Assembly (NCBI GenBank): GCA_041600415.1
Contig: JBFIKF010000004.1
Span: 62,001-126,000, forward strand
Direction of reading: 5' to 3'
DNA from: JBFJKD01 sp041600415
GTDB lineage: Bacteria; Pseudomonadota; Gammaproteobacteria; Pseudomonadales; Porticoccaceae
DNA: 64,000 nt
The notes under the pieces are model-generated. The model searched no databases. It was not told the origin of the DNA and saw only the letters and a list, made by a program, of their open reading frames with translations. Each line of letters opens with the position of its first letter. Positions within the stretch are counted from its first letter, which is position 1. Made by a program: the position numbers and the translations under genes. Of the stretch, positions 27,624-34,920 are shown one piece after another.

Positions 27624-27692
27624 ATGTCAGCTCCCGAAACACCCGTTAGCGCACACACACCGATGATGCACAGGTGTTTCATCATTGTTTAA
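27624..27692 (+). pseudogene. mutS: 5' end of mutS, cut off by the integrated element
   Basis: An ATG 81 bases from the divergent cinA start opens a frame reading MSAPETPVSAHTPMM, the N-terminus of the mismatch-repair protein MutS (the HTPMM motif precedes QQY in the family). After HTPMM the similarity ends; the frame continues HRCFIIV and stops at 27690-27692. The rest of MutS, including the mismatch-binding and ATPase domains, is not in the window. The following 36 kb are ICE genes, so the gene has been split by integration. The remaining part should lie at the far end of the element. Confidence 0.85.
27657..27672. other. probable left attachment junction (attL) of the ICE in mutS
   Basis: Conserved mutS sequence stops within ACACCGATGATGCACA, the codons for TPMM. 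Everything to the right is unlike MutS. The junction is placed here by the loss of protein similarity only; the exact core sequence needs the other end. Confidence 0.6.
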
Positions 27693-27782
27693 CAAGGATT
27701 TTTTAAGATCAATAGAACAAAAGTTACACTACTGGTTACAGTTTTTCAGCTCCTTGCTTCGTAGTGTGTTTTTATGTTGTAA

Positions 27783-28109
27783 CTAGGCTACCTTCCGGGC
27801 TTTGACTTCCAGGTGAATCCCCTCCTGCTCCTGCAGGTATTGGATCACCGCGAACAAGTTGCTCGCCTGGGGATTACCTTTTGGCCCGAACATACGCATG
27901 AGGCTCTTGCTCGATTTGTCGAAGACTTGGGAAAGTTCCTCGAACCCGATCGTCGCATTGATATAGTCGCGCAGCACTGCTTTGCCGGTATCGACGTCAC
28001 CGGCGAGCAGGCATTCAACCCCTTCTTGTAACAGAGCCTTGCGAAACGCCGGATCCCTTTGGGCGCGAGCGTGAATGGTGTCCTTAAAATCTTTCGTTAG
28101 GGCCATCAT
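27783..28109 (-). CDS. COG3636/HigA-type antitoxin-like transcriptional regulator
   Basis: A protein of about 108 residues beginning MALTKDFKDTIHARAQRDPAF, with LLAGDVDTGKAVLRDYINATIGFEELSQ, KSSKSLMRMFGPKGNPQASNLFAVIQYLQ and IHLEVKAR. This is the addiction-module antidote family (COG3636), a lambda-repressor-like DNA-binding fold usually encoded with a RelE/HigB-like toxin. No toxin gene is seen on either side, so it is an orphan or regulates something else. ATG 28109 is preferred because GGAG lies 5 bases upstream; 28106 is an alternative. It is the first gene inside the element. Confidence 0.78.
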   Translation of the reverse strand: MMALTKDFKDTIHARAQRDPAFRKALLQEGVECLLAGDVDTGKAVLRDYINATIGFEELSQVFDKSSKSLMRMFGPKGNPQASNLFAVIQYLQEQEGIHLEVKARKVA

Positions 28110-28241
28110 TGCATCTCCGGTCATAGCGTAAGGCCTGTTTCCCTACGCAACGAGGCACCCCGCTGCCATCAGCCCCTAATGGTAGCTTTATCTTACCTTT
28201 TGTAATGCACAACTGAGTCCAGTTGCTCAGGGGACGGAAAC

Positions 28242-29177
28242 TCATGACTCAATGCGTTCAACCCAGACGTATTTGCCAGGATCTAATGTTTGCTCACCAT
28301 CCCATCGATATGCCACCAGCTTGCCTCCGGGCTTCGCTACGCTGTAATCGAGACAAGCGATATTCGGTGCCAAGGGTACTGGCTCGCCCTCCATCCAGTA
28401 ATGACCAAGAATGACCGGTGGTGCTTCGTGTGAATACTCAACCATATGGTCACCCTCGATCTGGTCATCGGGTATATGGGTTCGAGCACTCTCTGGCCCC
28501 ATAAACACATCTTTGTAACTGGTTGCCTCCCGGTCCCACCAGCGCACTCGGATGTTGTGGCGCACGTTTCCGTCCTTGTCTTTGAAGCTGGCGCCAGGCT
28601 TCAATGGAATTTCCTTACCCTTCAATATCGTTTCTACTGCCTTGAACTGCCATGTACCACTACGGCAAGACTCTCGGAGAAGCTTCTCACTCAGATAGCA
28701 TTCCCCGTCCTGATACTCCAGAATTTCAGCGATTTCATGTTTATCCCAGCAAGCATGAATGACTCTCAAATCGCCAAGATCCAGCCAGAGGGGCAAAGTC
28801 TTGAACCAGTTAATGGCATCTTCATAAGCAGCCGGGGAGCCTTGGTAGGCATCGAGGAAGGCTTGATGCTGCCCTGTATTCTTCTCAGAATGCGGCCGGA
28901 GGTGACCCCCGCCCTCGTGGTCGGCGGTGTAATAGGCAATCGCGTTGAACTCATGATTGCCCATCACGGCAAGCGCGTTTCCAGAGTCAATCATCGCTCT
29001 CACGATACCGACCACCTCGCGTTGATAATCACCGCGATCGATAAAATCACCCAGGAAGATCACCTTGCGCGAAGGGTGACGATAGATGCCGGACTGGTTC
29101 TTATACCCAAGCTTGGTCAGAATCAATTCCAGGCTTTGGCTATGCCCGTGTATATCGCCAATGATGTCATAACTCAT
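28242..29177 (-). CDS. metallophosphoesterase (PPP/Ser-Thr phosphatase-like)
   Basis: A 311-residue calcineurin-fold phosphoesterase. Its metal-binding motifs are IIGDIHGHSQSL (GDxHG) at the N-terminus, FLGDFIDRGDYQ (GDxxDRG), VMGNHEFNAIAY (GNHE), and GHYW in the C-terminal half. The substrate may be a phosphoprotein or a nucleotide such as diadenosine tetraphosphate. ATG 29177 is chosen over an upstream TTG. It follows the Hachiman-like genes and a possible 39-residue frame, on the same strand, and may be expressed with them; a link to defence is inference. Confidence 0.82.
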   Translation of the reverse strand: MSYDIIGDIHGHSQSLELILTKLGYKNQSGIYRHPSRKVIFLGDFIDRGDYQREVVGIVRAMIDSGNALAVMGNHEFNAIAYYTADHEGGGHLRPHSEKNTGQHQAFLDAYQGSPAAYEDAINWFKTLPLWLDLGDLRVIHACWDKHEIAEILEYQDGECYLSEKLLRESCRSGTWQFKAVETILKGKEIPLKPGASFKDKDGNVRHNIRVRWWDREATSYKDVFMGPESARTHIPDDQIEGDHMVEYSHEAPPVILGHYWMEGEPVPLAPNIACLDYSVAKPGGKLVAYRWDGEQTLDPGKYVWVERIES

Positions 29178-29217
29178 TTTAGACAATCACGCATAAGTTA
29201 GATGCGCCCCTCAGTTC

Positions 29218-29337
29218 TTAATGTTTTTCGACGAATGACGTTTCTTCCATCTTGCTCTTTTCAAGCTGACCACGAAGCATTTGCTGAGCTCGGGTCAGTT
29301 CGGATCGCTGATCATGATTTCTACTGCAGGAGTTCAT
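29218..29337 (-). CDS. possible small protein (39 aa) overlapping the end of hamB
   Basis: An ATG at 29337 lies within the last codons of the helicase gene in another frame, with AGGAG 7 bases upstream. It reads 39 residues (MNSCSRNHDQRSELTRAQQM... EETSFVEKH) and stops at 29218. The composition is charged and helix-forming. The overlap suggests translational coupling. There is no homology that I recognise, so this could be chance. Confidence 0.35.
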   Translation of the reverse strand: MNSCSRNHDQRSELTRAQQMLRGQLEKSKMEETSFVEKH

Positions 29338-32300
29338 TCATTCGCTCCTGAAAATAGCTTGGGTATGTCTCCATCATCGCTTTGGTTCCGTCCCGGGTTT
29401 GTTTAAGCGCCTTCACGAGATCAGTCTTCTGGCTCGCAGCCAGATTCAATGATGTGGCGAGGTCCTGTGAGATAACACGGTCCGCAATTCCAAGCTCATA
29501 AAGGGCAATGGTGGTTTCCGTTGGCAGACCATATTTAAGGCGTTTTTGAAAAACCTGCAGGCGGTCGACCAGGTCTCCGGCACCATCTTGGCCAAGCGTT
29601 CCAATGAATTCACACACTGCGCCTACCAGCAGCGCACCGTCATAAGCGAGCGTCCCTTCGCAGACGTCAACAACATGATCGATCTTGAACTCCCTCCGTC
29701 GGGTGCCCCATATCATTTTTACTTTGTGCTGACGGATGATTTCCAGTAAGTCACTGAAAGGCTGACCACTGATCCATCCAAGCGCGATTTCTTTAAGCAC
29801 CTCCGGTTTATCGAACTTTGTGAATATACCGCTGCTGATATGCCGGGAGATTAAAGGCCAAACAAGGTCCAGCGCCTCTGTTTCATCAACAATCGAAAGC
29901 AGGCGCTCAGCGTTCGCCTGAACCCATTCCTCAATAGCTTGGGCATCCTGAACACCATAAAGTGTTCTGCCGTAGATTATACGGCGAGCCGGATCGGTGA
30001 TATTTGCGGAGATGTTCCCAGCGAGAAGCTGAAACAACTCGTGGATATGCTCCTTTTTCTGATCATCGGCCAGGAAGAATGCAAGTGTCCCTTCGGCCAG
30101 GCGGGACACATCGGCCTCTGAAAGACCATCGTCCTTCTCATCCCAATGGGATAACAGGAAGCTCTCGACGGCACAAATGAGGCTGATTCTCCATACAACT
30201 TGCCGCTCGACACCGTCTCGTGAGAACCCTTTATCTCCATGTTGAGCAGCTATTCCTGCAGCGATCTGGGAAATTTCATCGGGGTTGCTGATGTAGGCCT
30301 TAGCAAAATCCAGAGCCTCCATAGTGATGGTGTATTTCTTGTCATCACTCTTGATGGGATCGAAGATCGACAGCAGATTGCTGATGCATGGCTCCGAATT
30401 GTGCGGCTCGAGAAGTTCTTTCACCTGATTCCATCGCCATTTGTCGTTACGGGCCTTCCGCTTGTCATAGATCACCGGGTCTGCAAACAGAATGCTGCCC
30501 TCGGTATGCATCCCGGCTCGGCCCGCTCGGCCAATCAGGTTGTGGAAATCGCGAACCTTGATCCGCTCCATGCCCTGGTAGACACTTGTCACGATGAGAT
30601 ATCGAATAGGAAGGTTTACTCCCTGCGCCAAGGTGGATGTGCAAACGACGAATCGCACAAGGTCGTCACGCATGGCATGCTCCACCGCCAGCCGAATACC
30701 ATGTGGTGTATTGCCGTGATGGGAAAAAATGCCATGTGCCGCGCTCTGGGACGCCGGGGCGTCTGCTCCGAGATTCTCAACGTGCAGATGAGTCAGGCGC
30801 TCAACTTCCTCTGCGTCTGAATAATCCGACGGCAAATCCAGGGGTGCACCTCGCTCGATAACATCGACAGCCTTTTCACAGATGTTTGCCGCTGTCGACT
30901 TCCTCCCGCAGAAAACAGCGATGCTACCATTCGGTACCAATTTCAGACCGAGGTAAAGCGCAATGGCTTGGCCATCATCTTTCTCTGGAAAGTAGCGGTC
31001 TTTTTGTTCTCTGCCTCTCCTCCCAAGATTGAATCTCTCAATCACCCTCGGAACGAAAAACTCGTTCTGTTCTGCATCACGGCTGTCAACGTACTCGATC
31101 CTCCCCAATTGATCGAGCCAGCTTGCGAACCCTACCGACCTGAAAGTCGGAATCAGGGTAGTACCTTCGACGACATTAGGCTCGCCGTTCAGCCATTGGC
31201 CAACAGCCTCGGCATTGCTGATCACAGCCGATATCAGCACCTTCTGAGTTCCTACAGGAATCATGGATCGCAGCGATGTTAGGAGCAGCTCGTATGTGAT
31301 GCCTCGGGTGCCGCTGTCAAACTGGTGGCCTTCATCAAAAACCAGCAACCCAACGTGTGTGGCCAGCTCCGGTGCATGCCGAAGGACGTAGAGCAGCTTC
31401 TCGGGAGTTACAACCAGGATCTGTTGATGCCCCAGGAGTTCGGCAATCTCGAAGTCGGTCTGTAGGGCATCGGATAATTCATCAACCTTGGTGGATTCAT
31501 TATGGAATGCTTCGACGAGGCTGTTCTTGATCTCATGACACAGCGCCCGGAACGGAGCGATGATGATGGCCAGTGCTACGCGGTTAGCCAGAAACGCACT
31601 TCGAAGGATCAGTTCTGTTGCCTTGGTTTTGCCGGCGCTTGTGGGCATCTGGACAATGGCGGACTCACCTTTGAGAACATCAGCCTTGCCCAACAGGTGT
31701 TGCGCAGGCCAGAGTTCCTTGATGAACGACTCCTTTTGCAGCGCGTGGAGCCATTTGTCGAGGGGCAACCCCGAATATGACGGCAAAGCCTTCCAGGCGG
31801 AATTATCGAGCTTTTTCCTCAGAACGGCCGCGATCACATCACCAAAAAGAAGCTGCCTGGGTGTACCGAATTCATAGACGGCGTCCCTCAGCTTCGTGGC
31901 CAAGTCTAGAAGATTATCTTCGCCATTCCCATCCTCGAAATACTGGAGAATCCATTTTGTAATCCCATCGATGAATCCGCCGAATGGTCCCTCTGCTCCA
32001 TCAAAATAGGTTCCCAGATCGGCCTGCAACAACCAGAGCAACAGGTCTTCCAAACCATCGCCATCCAGATCCGGGCAGTCACCATCGATACGCTTCGCCA
32101 ATACCGACGCGCTTCCAGGAAGATCGCACAGGTAATAGGATGCAGAGCCAAGAAGCACGAGGTATGGATCAATTGTCTCATTCAGCTTTGATTGGAAATA
32201 GGAGTCAAAAAAGCGGGCAGAGAAAAGCAGGTTGGTTCTCAGCTCTGAGAGGGAGCCGGGATCTGGTTCCTCCCGGTTGATAGCGGCAGCGAGATCACCC

Positions 32301-32443
32301 AGCAGGCCAATCGAGATAGTAAAGAGCTTGGCCGGATCTTGGGTGATTTTGATGTGATGCTCTTCCGGAACACCGTACTCGAGCATCTTGGCCTTTGACC
32401 GAGTAACGCCCAGCAGGAGTTGGGATTTCTGTTCAGGCCTCAT
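29321..32443 (-). CDS. HamB-like superfamily 2 helicase of a Hachiman-type defence system
   Basis: A 1040-residue DExH helicase. ATG 32443 has a strong AGGAGG 7 bases upstream, so the ten residues before it are dropped; it overlaps the end of the HamA-like gene by 11 bases. Motif I is QMPTSAGKTKATELIL (about 264-279), motif II is VFDEGHQFD (about 368-376), motif III SAVISN, and motif VI HNLIGRAGRAGMHTEG, in the Ski2-like layout. An N-terminal 250 residues and a long helical C-terminus complete it. In Hachiman, HamB scans and unwinds DNA and controls the HamA nuclease. Assignment rests on the pairing with the HamA-like gene. Confidence 0.8.
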   Translation of the reverse strand: MRPEQKSQLLLGVTRSKAKMLEYGVPEEHHIKITQDPAKLFTISIGLLGDLAAAINREEPDPGSLSELRTNLLFSARFFDSYFQSKLNETIDPYLVLLGSASYYLCDLPGSASVLAKRIDGDCPDLDGDGLEDLLLWLLQADLGTYFDGAEGPFGGFIDGITKWILQYFEDGNGEDNLLDLATKLRDAVYEFGTPRQLLFGDVIAAVLRKKLDNSAWKALPSYSGLPLDKWLHALQKESFIKELWPAQHLLGKADVLKGESAIVQMPTSAGKTKATELILRSAFLANRVALAIIIAPFRALCHEIKNSLVEAFHNESTKVDELSDALQTDFEIAELLGHQQILVVTPEKLLYVLRHAPELATHVGLLVFDEGHQFDSGTRGITYELLLTSLRSMIPVGTQKVLISAVISNAEAVGQWLNGEPNVVEGTTLIPTFRSVGFASWLDQLGRIEYVDSRDAEQNEFFVPRVIERFNLGRRGREQKDRYFPEKDDGQAIALYLGLKLVPNGSIAVFCGRKSTAANICEKAVDVIERGAPLDLPSDYSDAEEVERLTHLHVENLGADAPASQSAAHGIFSHHGNTPHGIRLAVEHAMRDDLVRFVVCTSTLAQGVNLPIRYLIVTSVYQGMERIKVRDFHNLIGRAGRAGMHTEGSILFADPVIYDKRKARNDKWRWNQVKELLEPHNSEPCISNLLSIFDPIKSDDKKYTITMEALDFAKAYISNPDEISQIAAGIAAQHGDKGFSRDGVERQVVWRISLICAVESFLLSHWDEKDDGLSEADVSRLAEGTLAFFLADDQKKEHIHELFQLLAGNISANITDPARRIIYGRTLYGVQDAQAIEEWVQANAERLLSIVDETEALDLVWPLISRHISSGIFTKFDKPEVLKEIALGWISGQPFSDLLEIIRQHKVKMIWGTRRREFKIDHVVDVCEGTLAYDGALLVGAVCEFIGTLGQDGAGDLVDRLQVFQKRLKYGLPTETTIALYELGIADRVISQDLATSLNLAASQKTDLVKALKQTRDGTKAMMETYPSYFQERMNELLQ

Positions 32444-33251
32444 CCGCAGCCCTCCTGTAGAGCTCGTGGACAAGCGCCATCATCTGATCTCCTTTGATGA
32501 CAACCAGCGCAAGATCTCCTGAATGTGGATGAGAGGAAGCATCGGTCGAGGACGTCAGGCCGCTGTCAAATAGCGGATTTTCAAAAAGTGCGGCAGCTCC
32601 ATACACTTCCTTGTATGGATGATCCACTTCGTTCTGGAAGCGCTCTATTTTTTCGGCATCATCAAGCTCATTTCTTCCATGCACCCTTTGCTTGATGGCG
32701 TTTAACGATTCCGCCTTCCGGGCAATATCTTTTACCGAGCCATCTACTGCATCTTGAAGTCTCGCCTTGGCCTTCTTTCCTGAAAACTGCGCCTTCGCTT
32801 CAAAAATTGCCAACCTATCCTTCGAAGACGCTTTTCCATCCTTGACAATATGAAAGCCGATTATGTCACTGCCTTTGGTAGACTCATTCCGAATAGTTTT
32901 GTCACCGTAGCGGGTGCGTGGAACCCAGTAGCCAAGTAGGTATTCAAGAAAATCAGCAACCAGCACTTCTGCAAAGTCGCCTGCGCGGATACTTGGCCCT
33001 GGCGCATCTTTTGGGTCAGGGAACTTTATGGTGTTGAGATACTCTCCGCGAGAGCACTTGTATCCCTTGCGCCAATAATCGATTTCGCTGTCAAAGCAGT
33101 AGTGATTGCGGAAGTGCTTTGCCCAAGCGGAGAGCACGGTCTCGTCTTCCTTATGACTGAATTCCCAGACTTCGACCTCCTTGCCATCGGTGGTCTCCAG
33201 TCGTTCACCGGTGTCGACGAGCCATTTAGCGTGATCAGACGCCCAAGGCAT
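32433..33251 (-). CDS. HamA-like (DUF1837) nuclease of a Hachiman-type defence system
   Basis: A 272-residue protein resembling HamA, the nuclease partner of Hachiman. A PD-(D/E)xK-type site can be read: Glu95 in RAGDFAEVL, Asp129 in TKGSDIIGF, and Glu151/Lys153 in LAIFEAKAQ. In the family this domain cuts DNA without sequence preference once HamB senses foreign or damaged DNA. It starts 3 bases after the stop codon of the repeat-containing membrane protein gene, so it is probably part of that operon; no independent ribosome site is obvious. The next gene is the HamB-like helicase. Confidence 0.78.
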   Translation of the reverse strand: MPWASDHAKWLVDTGERLETTDGKEVEVWEFSHKEDETVLSAWAKHFRNHYCFDSEIDYWRKGYKCSRGEYLNTIKFPDPKDAPGPSIRAGDFAEVLVADFLEYLLGYWVPRTRYGDKTIRNESTKGSDIIGFHIVKDGKASSKDRLAIFEAKAQFSGKKAKARLQDAVDGSVKDIARKAESLNAIKQRVHGRNELDDAEKIERFQNEVDHPYKEVYGAAALFENPLFDSGLTSSTDASSHPHSGDLALVVIKGDQMMALVHELYRRAADEA

Positions 33252-33254
33252 AAC

Positions 33255-34766
33255 TTATTTCCCGAAAATGGAAACGCATACAGACCCTTGCTGTTTGTAT
33301 CCATCATCGCACTCCCATTTCCGACCCGAATAATGAAGATGCGCGTTGGCCGGCACACTAAATTTTATGCACCTATCTCCTTGAGGGTTATATCCATCAT
33401 CACACTCCCATTTCCGACCTGAATAATGGAGATGCGCGTTGGCAGGCACATGGAACTTTATGCATTCATTGCCCTGCTGAAGATACCCATCGTCACACTC
33501 CCATTTGCGACCCGAATAATGAAGATGCGCATGGGCTGGCACACTGAATTTTATGCACCTATCTCCCTGAGGGTTATATCCATCATCACACTCCCATTTC
33601 CGACCTGAATAATGGAGATGCGCGTTGGCAGGCACATGGAACTTTATGCATTCATTGCCCTGCTGAAGATACCCATCGTCACATTCCCATTTGCGCCCCG
33701 AATAATGAAGATGCGCATTTGCAGGCATACCTCCCGTGGTTCCTGATTTTTTAGGCGTTTGCACATTTGTTTGTCTTTGAGGTTTGGGCTGGGAGACGGC
33801 AGTCGGTTTACGTGCAGCTTTCGCTCTTCTGAGCGCATTCAGTAAATCTTGGTCAATCCAGCCATCCTGAGTAATACCAGCGTCACGCTGAAAAGCGCTC
33901 ACCGCGGCCGCGGTCCGGCGGCCATAATCACCATCTATCGGGCCAGGGTCGTATCCAAGATCGGTTAAAAGCTGTTGAGCCTCTCTGGTGTATTTGGCAC
34001 TGGGCTTCTTGGGAGCGCTACTGTTCGATGTGCCCGATGAAATAGATGGATACGACGGTTGATACGAGCCACTCAACTTTCTGGCCTCGCGAATTGCCTC
34101 CGCGACGATCTGGCTCCGATATGATTCTACATCACGCTCAGCTCGCGACTGGGAACCCTGACGATACCGGTAGCTCCCACAACGGCTGTTGTAATCGTCG
34201 ACGATTCGGTTGAACTTTCCGACTTCCGCATTGCTATCGATGACACTCCGCATCGCCTCAATGCGTATGCCCTCCCGGATACACCAGCGAATCTGCGCTA
34301 CCGAGAGCACGTTGTTGGTACCGACCGAAGGTTTTGTGTATTGCAGTCCGGCGTTTTGGGCCGAGCTTGGAGCCCTGACAGCTGGAGCGGGGCTGCTCTG
34401 CGGGTAGCCGTAGCTTTGCGGCGTCGATGGCGGGTTGTATGAGGACGTCCTGTTATTTTGTCCTTCATTGTTAATAAGCCATATCACAAATGCGACACCG
34501 ATAATGCCAAGAATCCATTTGCCGCCCGAACCGCCGGTGTTAGTGCCAGAAGTAACCGTTTCAACAGGTGGTGGTGATCTTTTGCTCTTTCGCTCGGGCT
34601 CGGGAGTGTCTTTTTCCCGTTGAGGCTGTGGCGGTGGCTTGGGCGTTGAGGGCTTGGCTTCCGCTTTTGGTTCAGGCTTTATCGGTTCGTCAACCCCACT
34701 GACCTCAGACGCCAGGTCTGAAAGCCCGGAGAAGCCTTTTTTATCCTTATCGTTATCGCCAGCCAT
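33255..34766 (-). CDS. single-pass membrane protein with peptidoglycan-binding domain and five tandem repeats
   Basis: A 503-residue protein. Residues 1-80 are cytoplasmic, with a conserved-looking start (DKDKKGFSGLSDLASEV) and a proline/lysine-rich linker; one membrane helix lies at about 84-98 (WILGIIGVAFVIWLI). Outside are a region with WCIREGIRIEAM and a coiled stretch, a peptidoglycan-binding-1 domain at about 260-315 (QQLLTDLGYDPGPIDGDYG), and from 348 to the end five repeats of 31 residues (PANAHLHYSGRKWECDDGY... C). Each repeat has two cysteines that could form a disulfide. ATG 34766 is preferred to a GTG 24 bases upstream. The topology suggests a link between cytoplasm and cell wall. 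Confidence 0.75.
   Translation of the reverse strand: MAGDNDKDKKGFSGLSDLASEVSGVDEPIKPEPKAEAKPSTPKPPPQPQREKDTPEPERKSKRSPPPVETVTSGTNTGGSGGKWILGIIGVAFVIWLINNEGQNNRTSSYNPPSTPQSYGYPQSSPAPAVRAPSSAQNAGLQYTKPSVGTNNVLSVAQIRWCIREGIRIEAMRSVIDSNAEVGKFNRIVDDYNSRCGSYRYRQGSQSRAERDVESYRSQIVAEAIREARKLSGSYQPSYPSISSGTSNSSAPKKPSAKYTREAQQLLTDLGYDPGPIDGDYGRRTAAAVSAFQRDAGITQDGWIDQDLLNALRRAKAARKPTAVSQPKPQRQTNVQTPKKSGTTGGMPANAHLHYSGRKWECDDGYLQQGNECIKFHVPANAHLHYSGRKWECDDGYNPQGDRCIKFSVPAHAHLHYSGRKWECDDGYLQQGNECIKFHVPANAHLHYSGRKWECDDGYNPQGDRCIKFSVPANAHLHYSGRKWECDDGYKQQGSVCVSIFGK
33258..33725 (-). repeat. tandem 93-base coding repeats in a 186-base higher-order period
   Basis: Five units of about 93 bases encode PANAHLHYSGRKWECDDGY plus a 12-residue tail. 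The tails alternate LQQGNECIKFHV and NPQGDRCIKFSV, so pairs of units form nearly identical 186-base blocks, a sign of recent duplication. Confidence 0.9.
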
Positions 34767-34920
34767 GGGCTTCGTTCCCTTCCTTTTCACATATAACTTT
34801 TTTACCGAGTTCCCTCATATAAACGTCAGTCCACAGCTTCCACCCCACCAATGCCGGCATAATAATCCCTGCATATTCACCGAGTTTCAAAACGGCTTTC
34901 CATGTGAATAAGCCGATCAC
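34753..34920 (-). CDS. small hydrophobic protein (55 aa) between the two membrane protein genes
   Basis: A GTG at 34920 overlaps the stop codon of the 238-residue protein gene by 4 bases (GTGA) and opens a 55-residue frame ending at 34753, overlapping the next gene by 14 bases. The protein begins MIGLFTWKAVLKLGEYAGII and has one hydrophobic stretch (about 18-35) with a basic C-terminus, so it could be a small membrane protein. The tight overlaps on both sides and the absence of other explanation for the 150-base gap support it. I recognise no family. Confidence 0.55.
   Translation of the reverse strand: MIGLFTWKAVLKLGEYAGIIMPALVGWKLWTDVYMRELGKKVICEKEGNEAHGWR

Noticed and set aside
27690..27782. 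Imperfect inverted repeats (AGTTACACTAC and GTAGTGT...GTAACT) inside the left end
   Set aside because: Could be integrase arm sites, but too imperfect to claim without the other end of the element.
33258..33725. Repeats considered as a CRISPR array
   Set aside because: Units are coding, contiguous and lack unique spacers; they are protein repeats.
34639..34911. Plus-strand frame of 90 codons opposite the membrane protein genes
   Set aside because: Antisense shadow of the 503-residue protein start and the 55-residue gene; no ribosome site.
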